64,000 nucleotides of DNA, from contig NZ_JAUQOP010000001.1 in the NCBI RefSeq assembly GCF_030580855.1, forward strand, positions 186,001-250,000, in the 5' to 3' direction. The notes under the pieces were generated by a model that did no database searches, had not been told where the DNA came from, and worked only from the letters and a program-made list of their open reading frames with translations. The DNA comes from Pseudomonas citrullilanati. GTDB lineage: Bacteria; Pseudomonadota; Gammaproteobacteria; Pseudomonadales; Pseudomonadaceae. Of this stretch, positions 59,080 to 64,000 are shown piece by piece (position 1 is the stretch's first letter; every line of letters begins with the position of its first letter). The position numbers and the translations under genes were made by a program.

Positions 59080-60117
59080 TCACTTCTGCTCATTCTCATA
59101 CCGGTCCAGGGTATCGCTGGCGATCTCACGCCCCAGCGCGATCAGCTCCGGCGCCTTGTAGAACTCGAAGAAGCGGCACACCCGTTTCGGCACGTTGATC
59201 AGGACATCCGGCGGATAACCGGCAATCTTGTACTGGGCCAGCGAAGTCTGCATCACCTCGAAGCTCTGGTTGATCAAGTCCAGCAGCGAGGCCGGGCCGA
59301 CGTTGTCGATGATGAACGAACCGGTGGCCGATTTCGGTGCGCCTTCGGCTTCTGGTGCCGCCGCCGGTTGCTGGCCTTCGGGCTCGGCCGACTCCAGCCA
59401 GGGGTTGATCTCGGCCGCCTCGGCCTTCAGCGCCTCCTGCTCCAGCAGTAACAGTTGCTCGGCTTGCTTGCGGCGAAACGGCAGGCGCGAGCCCAGGGAG
59501 CTGACGAGGGTGTCGAAGCGTCGGCGGAACGCGGCGGGGCGCTGGATGACCGGCAGCTTGTACTGTTTCTGGTTGGTGGCGTTGAGGTTGACCGCGATGA
59601 TCAGGTCGCAATGGCTCGACACCACCGGCACGATCGGCAGCGGGTTGAGCAGGCCGCCGTCCACCAGCATGCGGTTGCCCTGCATCACCGGGGTGAACAG
59701 GCTGGGGATCGCCGCCGAGGCGCGCATCGCCTGGTGCAGGCAGCCTTCCTGGAACCAGATTTCCTGCTGGTTGGTCAGGTCGGTGGCGACGGCGGTGTAG
59801 GGGATGCGCAGGTCTTCGATGTTGAGTTCGCCGACGATCTTGCGGATCTGGCCGAAGACTTTTTCGCCACGGATCGCTCCCAGGCGAAAGCTCACGTCCA
59901 CCAGCCGCAGCACGTCCAGGTAATCGAGGCTTTCGATCCAGCTGCGGTAGTCCTTGAGCTTGCCGGCGGCATAGATCCCGCCGACCACCGCGCCCATCGA
60001 ACAACCGGCGATGCAGGCAATGTCGTAGCCACGTCGTTCGATTTCTTCGATCACCCCGATATGGGCGTAGCCCCGGGCGCCGCCCGACCCCAATACCAAT
60101 GCGACACGTTTTGTCAT
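59080..60117 (-). CDS. Patatin-like phospholipase (RssA-type)
   Basis: A 345-residue hydrolase of the patatin family. The oxyanion GSGGARG, the catalytic GCSMG serine and the VDGGL Asp motif are all present. A Glu/Pro/Ala-rich linker (about residues 230-260) precedes a C-terminal domain. ATG 60117 after AGAGGCCG was preferred to a start at 60174. A lipid substrate is expected; the natural one is unknown. Confidence 0.85.
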   Translation of the reverse strand: MTKRVALVLGSGGARGYAHIGVIEEIERRGYDIACIAGCSMGAVVGGIYAAGKLKDYRSWIESLDYLDVLRLVDVSFRLGAIRGEKVFGQIRKIVGELNIEDLRIPYTAVATDLTNQQEIWFQEGCLHQAMRASAAIPSLFTPVMQGNRMLVDGGLLNPLPIVPVVSSHCDLIIAVNLNATNQKQYKLPVIQRPAAFRRRFDTLVSSLGSRLPFRRKQAEQLLLLEQEALKAEAAEINPWLESAEPEGQQPAAAPEAEGAPKSATGSFIIDNVGPASLLDLINQSFEVMQTSLAQYKIAGYPPDVLINVPKRVCRFFEFYKAPELIALGREIASDTLDRYENEQK

Positions 60118-60320
60118 GACCCGGCCTCTTGTCGAACAGGCTCCAACAATGCACTGATCAGCGGCCTGGCTCAATCGTTGCGGCGCAGGCGTCGTTTTTT
60201 GACACGCCGTCGTGGCATTTGCGTATGCTCGCCGACACGGGAATATAGGCGGCTGGCCCTGGCACTTTTTGCCGGCGGAACCGTCTTACCTGCACGACTG
60301 TTTACCTGAATCGAGGTGTA

Positions 60321-60614
60321 ATGATGAAAGCCCGGATCTGCCTGCCCCTGGTGGCTTCCCTGATGGTTCTGGCGCTGACGGGGTGCGCGGCCAAGACCGC
60401 CTACCGCGACAGCTGCGGCACCCAGCTCGATGCCGCCTGGCGTGAACTGGACCTGGCCAAGGCCGAAGGCTTTGCCGGCACCGTCAGCTACTCCAAGGCG
60501 CTGTCGCTGCTGACCGGCGCCAAGACCCAGCAGCAATTCGAAGCGTTCGAAGGCTGTTCCAGGAAAGCCGAGAAGGCGCGCTTTTACATTCGTGAATCCC
60601 GCGCAGGACGATAG
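60321..60614 (+). CDS. Small lipoprotein
   Basis: A 97-residue protein with a lipoprotein signal (lipobox LTGC at about residues 19-22). The mature part is helical with two Cys (DSCGTQL and EGCSRKA) and a charged tail. It resembles Pseudomonas lipoproteins of unknown function. The start at ATG 60321 or the adjacent 60324. Followed by a hairpin repeat and the CHAD gene. Confidence 0.75.
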   Translation: MMKARICLPLVASLMVLALTGCAAKTAYRDSCGTQLDAAWRELDLAKAEGFAGTVSYSKALSLLTGAKTQQQFEAFEGCSRKAEKARFYIRESRAGR

Positions 60615-60621
60615 GATAACT

Positions 60622-60710
60622 GCAGCTGCAAGTTTCGAGCTTCAAGCTGCAAGAGAGAGACATGTCGCTCCCGCTCCTGCTTGCAGCTTGCAGCTTGAGC
60701 CTCGAAAGCT
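60622..60710. repeat. GCAAGCTGCAAGCTT-type inverted repeat
   Basis: Left arm AGCTGCAAGTTTCGAGCTTC and a right arm with its near complement (GCAGCTTGAGCCTCGAAAGC) around a short spacer. A different family from the REPs in the window; this type also occurs in other pseudomonad intergenic regions as I recall. Confidence 0.65.
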
Positions 60711-60728
60711 ACGTACGGAGTACGTTCC

Positions 60729-61484
60729 ATGATCGATCGGCTGGTGGCCCGGATACTGGGCCTGGAAGTCCGCCTGCTGGCCTGCCAGGCCCGCCTCGAT
60801 GCCCATACCGACAGCGAAGCGCTGCATGACCTGCGTACCACGGTCCGCCGGCTGCGCAGCCTGCTGCGTCCGCTGCGTGGCCTGCCTGGGGTCGAACAGC
60901 TGGAAACCGCGGCATCGGCGGTCGGGACCCTGACCACGCCCCTGCGCGACCGGGAGGTCCTGGCGGCGTACCTCGAACAACACGGCCAGGTCGAGGCTGC
61001 GCAACGTCGCCGGGCGCAGATGGCCAACGCGTACCCCGCCGTGGCTGCCAGCCCGGAGCTGGGCCAGTTGTTGATGATCCTCGACGCTTTCCCGCGCTTC
61101 ATTCGCGCAGCCCAGCGTGAGGGACTGCTCAAGGGGTTGCGCAAGCGCATCGAAAAGCGCCTGGACAAACAGTGGAAAAAACTCGGTCAGGCCCTGCGCG
61201 ATCCGGCCCATGACCGTCATCGGTTGCGCCTGCTGATCAAGCGCGTGCGCTACGCCCTCGAAGCCTACCCTGAACTCGACCGCCTGCCCGAAGCGGCCAT
61301 GCCACGGCTCAAGTCCGCCCAAGGGGCGCTGGGCGACTGGCACGACTGCTGGCAATGGCTGGCCAGGGCCGAGGAAGAGGCCGACCTGCGATCCTGCGTG
61401 CCAACCTGGCAGCGCACGATGGAACGGGCCGAGGCCAAGTCCGACAAGGTGCTCGACAAGCTGATCGCCAGCTGTTTCGACTAA
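60729..61484 (+). CDS. CHAD-domain protein
   Basis: A 251-residue all-helical protein with the conserved His-rich histidine/positively charged pattern of CHAD domains (LHDLRTTVRRLRSLLR; RHRLRLLIKRVRYALE; GDWHD). CHAD proteins bind polyphosphate in several bacteria; that is family knowledge, not shown here. A GGAG motif is eight bases before the ATG. Confidence 0.85.
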   Translation: MIDRLVARILGLEVRLLACQARLDAHTDSEALHDLRTTVRRLRSLLRPLRGLPGVEQLETAASAVGTLTTPLRDREVLAAYLEQHGQVEAAQRRRAQMANAYPAVAASPELGQLLMILDAFPRFIRAAQREGLLKGLRKRIEKRLDKQWKKLGQALRDPAHDRHRLRLLIKRVRYALEAYPELDRLPEAAMPRLKSAQGALGDWHDCWQWLARAEEEADLRSCVPTWQRTMERAEAKSDKVLDKLIASCFD

Positions 61485-61506
61485 TCCTGAATTCACCACA
61501 TACGCT

Positions 61507-61594
61507 GTGGGAGCGGGCTTGCTCGCGATAGCGGTGTATCAGTCAGCCCCTATGTCAACTGACCCGCCGCCATCGCGAGCAAGCTCGCTCCCAC
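61507..61594. repeat. REP hairpin after the CHAD gene
   Basis: Inverted REP cores at 61507-61528 and 61573-61594 with an inner imperfect stem (GCGGTGTATCAGTCA). Same family as the one at 13310-13395. Confidence 0.88.
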
Positions 61595-61720
61595 AAGGGA
61601 TGAGTGTGAATTCAGGAGCCTCGGCTTTTCTGCCGGTCTCTTTGGCCGGAATGAGCGCTGTGCCGCTTGCCGGGGCTGGTTAAGATCCCTGCATCTCTTT
61701 CCCATGCTCTCGAGGTCGTC

Positions 61721-62518
61721 ATGCGCTTTTCCGATTTGATCGATGCCGTGCGCCGCCAACCAGAGGCCGTCACCATCGCCGCTGAATGGGGCCAGGGGCG
61801 CGCCACGTTTGGTGGGCTGGTGGCGGCGCTGCAATATGAAGCGATGCGCGCCCGGGTGCCGGCGGATCGCCCGGTGCGTTCACTGGCGATCACCTTTGTC
61901 GGCCCGGTCGAGCCGGATGTGCCGGTCAGTTTCGAAGTCGACGTGTTACGCGAAGGCAAGGCGGTAAGCCAGGTGCTGGGTCGGGCCGTGCAGAACGGCC
62001 AGGTGGTGACGGTGGTGCAGGGCAGTTTTGGCGCCTCGCGTGCTTCCGTGGTGGCGGTCCAGGCCGATCCCGCGCCGGCGTTCAAGGATGTCGAGCAATG
62101 CCAGGAGTTGCCCTACATCAAGGGCGGGACCCCCGAGTTCATGCGCCACCTGGCCATGCGCTGGAGCGTGGGTGGCTTGCCGTTCACGGGCAACACGTCG
62201 CGCAGCATGGGCGGCTGGGTGCGCCTGCGCGGTGATGTGAAAGAAGAGCCATTGAACGAGAGCCATATCCTGGCCCTGGTGGATGCCTGGCCACCGGCAT
62301 TGTTGCCGCACCTCAAGCAGATGGCCCCGGGCAGCACGCTGACCTGGACCATTGAGTTTGTCCAGCCGCTGCTGGCGCTCACGACCCTGGACTGGTGCAA
62401 GTACCTGGCCGAGATCGAGCATGCCCAGGATGGCTACGGCCACGTCGCCGCGAAGTTCTGGAGCGCCGATGGCCGCCTGATCGCCTTGAGCCGGCAGACG
62501 GTGACGATCTTCGCCTGA
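61721..62518 (+). CDS. Hot-dog thioesterase family protein
   Basis: A 265-residue protein that looks like two hot-dog folds in tandem, as in the TesB-like acyl-CoA thioesterase group of proteobacteria (TFGGLVAALQYEAM and GGTPEFMRHLAMRWSVGG). It may hydrolyse acyl-CoA. ATG 61721 (MRFSDLID) after CGAGG was chosen over 61667. Confidence 0.75.
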   Translation: MRFSDLIDAVRRQPEAVTIAAEWGQGRATFGGLVAALQYEAMRARVPADRPVRSLAITFVGPVEPDVPVSFEVDVLREGKAVSQVLGRAVQNGQVVTVVQGSFGASRASVVAVQADPAPAFKDVEQCQELPYIKGGTPEFMRHLAMRWSVGGLPFTGNTSRSMGGWVRLRGDVKEEPLNESHILALVDAWPPALLPHLKQMAPGSTLTWTIEFVQPLLALTTLDWCKYLAEIEHAQDGYGHVAAKFWSADGRLIALSRQTVTIFA

Positions 62519-62527
62519 GGCCTCGGC

Positions 62528-62749
62528 TCATTGACTGTGGCGCTGCAACTCCAGTGCGGCGACCACGCCGAGGGTGCCGATGGCGATGTCTGCCGCTTCG
62601 GCACTGAACACCCCGGACACGATCAGCAGGAACGCGACGATGAACAGTGGCACCGCCATCAGGTGCAGCACCGTGTGGGTCGGTTGGCGATCCGGGCCAG
62701 GCCAGGCGCGCCATTGCCAGGCCGGAAGGTGAGGGTGACGTTTGCCCAT
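62528..62749 (-). CDS. Small membrane protein, Mpo1-like
   Basis: A 73-residue protein. After a short basic start (MGKRHPHLPAWQWRAWPG) comes HTVLHLMAVPLF, two membrane segments and a short tail. It resembles the N-terminal part of the Mpo1/YGL010w family and is sometimes mislabelled terminase in Pseudomonas. ATG 62749 follows AAGGATACG; an upstream ATG at 62770 is open. Confidence 0.7.
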   Translation of the reverse strand: MGKRHPHLPAWQWRAWPGPDRQPTHTVLHLMAVPLFIVAFLLIVSGVFSAEAADIAIGTLGVVAALELQRHSQ

Positions 62750-62849
62750 GATGCGTATCCTTGAGTTCATCCATCGAATGACCCAAGCATAGGCGCGGCG
62801 GGGTGAAGCGGCGAATCGCCCTTGGCTATCGGCGTGATAGGGCGAACGC

Positions 62850-64000
62850 TTAAAGTTTCAATTGCCCGATCGCTTTGTTCAGCTCACCCGCCAACGTCGC
62901 CAGTTCATGACTGGTGGTGGCCGAGTCCACGGTCTGGCGTACTGTGTTTTCGGTCACGTCGCGAATACTCACCACCGCCCGGTTCATGTCCTCGGCGACC
63001 TGGCTTTGCTGCTCGGCCGCGACGGCGATCTGGGTGTTGCTTTCGCGCATCTGCGCCACGGCGGCGGTGATCTGCGCCAATGCATCGCCCGCCTCGCGGG
63101 CCTGTTGCACGCAATCGTCAGCCTTGTACGAGCTTTCCTGCATGAAATCCACGGCATCCCGCGTACCGGCTTGCAAGGCGACGATCATGGTGGTGATCTC
63201 GTCCGTGGAAATCTGCACCCGCTTGGCCAGGTTGCGGACCTCGTCGGCCACCACGGCGAAGCCCCGGCCCATCTCGCCGGCCCGCGCCGCTTCGATGGCT
63301 GCGTTCAGGGCCAGCAGGTTGGTCTGTTCGGCAATGCTGTGGATCACACTGACCACGCCGCTGATCTTGTGGCTGTCTTCGGCCAGGCGCTGGATCATTT
63401 CGGCGGTCTGTTGCACCCCCGAGGACAGCCCGGTGATCGACTGCTGTACGCGGCTCACCACGTTCTGGCCATTGCCGGCCAGCGTGTCGGCGGTTTTCGA
63501 CAGGTCGCGGGTGGCGCTGGCATGTTGGGCGATGTGATAGACCGTGGCCGACATCTCGTTGATCGCCGTGGCCGCCTGGTCGGTCTCGCTCTGCTGGCCG
63601 AGCATGCCGTGGCGCACATCGGTCATGCTCGACGCCAGGCGCGCGGCGCCGGTGTCCAGCTGCCGAGCCGTGCTGGCGACGGTGTCCACGACCCGTTGGT
63701 AACCGGCCTGCATGGCATTGAACGCGGCCGCCATCTGACCCACCTCATCCTTGCAGGCCAGGGGTACGCGGGCGGACAGGTCGCCGGTTTTCTCCACGTG
63801 CAGCATCACGTCCTTCAACGTATTGAGCTGGCTGAGCAGGAAGCGGATCAACAGTTGCGACGCCCCCAGCATGGCCAGCATCAGCACGAACACCGCCACG
63901 GCGTATTGGCTGAAGCGTTCGCCGAACACCTGGCCCAGGCTAAGGCCATGGGCCAGGACGGCAAGGGATTGGCTGTCGCCGCGCCGGATCACCTCGGCGC
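62850..64000 (-). CDS. Methyl-accepting chemotaxis protein, C-terminal part
   Basis: At least 383 codons; the frame is open to the right edge, so the start and most of the sensory region lie outside. It shows a membrane segment (about 30-50 of the visible part), a HAMP domain ([21 protein letters not shown]) and the highly conserved signalling tip [19 protein letters not shown] followed by [13 protein letters not shown]. The C-terminus lacks a CheR-binding pentapeptide. Ligand unknown. Confidence 0.93.
   Translation of the reverse strand, partial: AEVIRRGDSQSLAVLAHGLSLGQVFGERFSQYAVAVFVLMLAMLGASQLLIRFLLSQLNTLKDVMLHVEKTGDLSARVPLACKDEVGQMAAAFNAMQAGYQRVVDTVASTARQLDTGAARLASSMTDVRHGMLGQQSETDQAATAINEMSATVYHIAQHASATRDLSKTADTLAGNGQNVVSRVQQSITGLSSGVQQTAEMIQRLAEDSHKISGVVSVIHSIAEQTNLLALNAAIEAARAGEMGRGFAVVADEVRNLAKRVQISTDEITTMIVALQAGTRDAVDFMQESSYKADDCVQQAREAGDALAQITAAVAQMRESNTQIAVAAEQQSQVAEDMNRAVVSIRDVTENTVRQTVDSATTSHELATLAGELNKAIGQLKL

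Noticed and set aside
62850..63992. A complete 380-residue chemoreceptor starting at 63992
   Set aside because: The frame is open to the window edge and the sensory domain is missing, so the start there is internal.

Overview
The window is chromosomal DNA from a member of the Pseudomonas fluorescens group. Support comes from the gene order around gyrA, serC-pheA-hisC-tyrA/aroA-cmk-rpsA and ihfB, which matches pseudomonads, from the fused tyrA-aroA gene, from an undA gene, and from many fluorescens-type REP hairpins. Flanking DNA is GC-rich. No tRNA, rRNA, CRISPR array or insertion sequence was recognised.

Layout. 1-5 kb: the tail of an ABC transporter, a PAS-GGDEF-EAL protein, undA (1-undecene synthesis) and a GGDEF cyclase. 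5-10 kb: yciK, mupP, ubiG and mtaD on the minus strand, divergent from mtnA. 10-22.4 kb: gyrA, then the long plus-strand supraoperon for serine, aromatic amino acids, cytidylate kinase and ribosomal protein S1, then a small lipoprotein gene and ihfB. 22.4-48.8 kb: the O-antigen locus, in the usual pseudomonad slot between ihfB/wzz and wbpM/comEA. 49-50.6 kb: a DUF1989 protein and a DUF2897 protein. 50.8-59 kb: the high-affinity potassium system kdpFABCDE. 59-64 kb: a patatin-like phospholipase, a lipoprotein, a CHAD protein, a thioesterase-like protein, a small membrane protein and part of a chemoreceptor.

The O-antigen locus is the accessory part. After wzz lies a gene-poor AT-rich stretch, then a complete set for a CMP-activated legionaminic-acid-type nonulosonate (legB, legC, legG, legI, legH, ptmE, legF), a Wzx flippase, a Wzy-like polymerase, an unassigned transferase, and a wbpG-hisH-hisF amidotransferase cassette. 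Base composition returns to GC-rich inside the 3' half of wbpG. The second half makes UDP-L-FucNAc (wbjB, wbjC, wbjD), transfers it (wbjE), and starts the chain (wbpV, wbpL and two tandem wbpM paralogues). Gene content suggests a Wzx/Wzy/Wzz-dependent O-antigen with a repeat of about three sugars: a D-QuiNAc or D-FucNAc primer, L-FucNAc, and a legionaminate that may carry an acetamidino group. That structure is inference.

Points for a second look: the amidotransferase cassette without its usual ManNAc3NAcA genes; the transferase with no clear family; runs of 7-8 G at ribosome-binding sites or inside genes of the nonulosonate block; the wbpM duplication; the composition break inside wbpG; a direct-repeat operator candidate ahead of kdpF; and REP hairpins inside the kdp operon.
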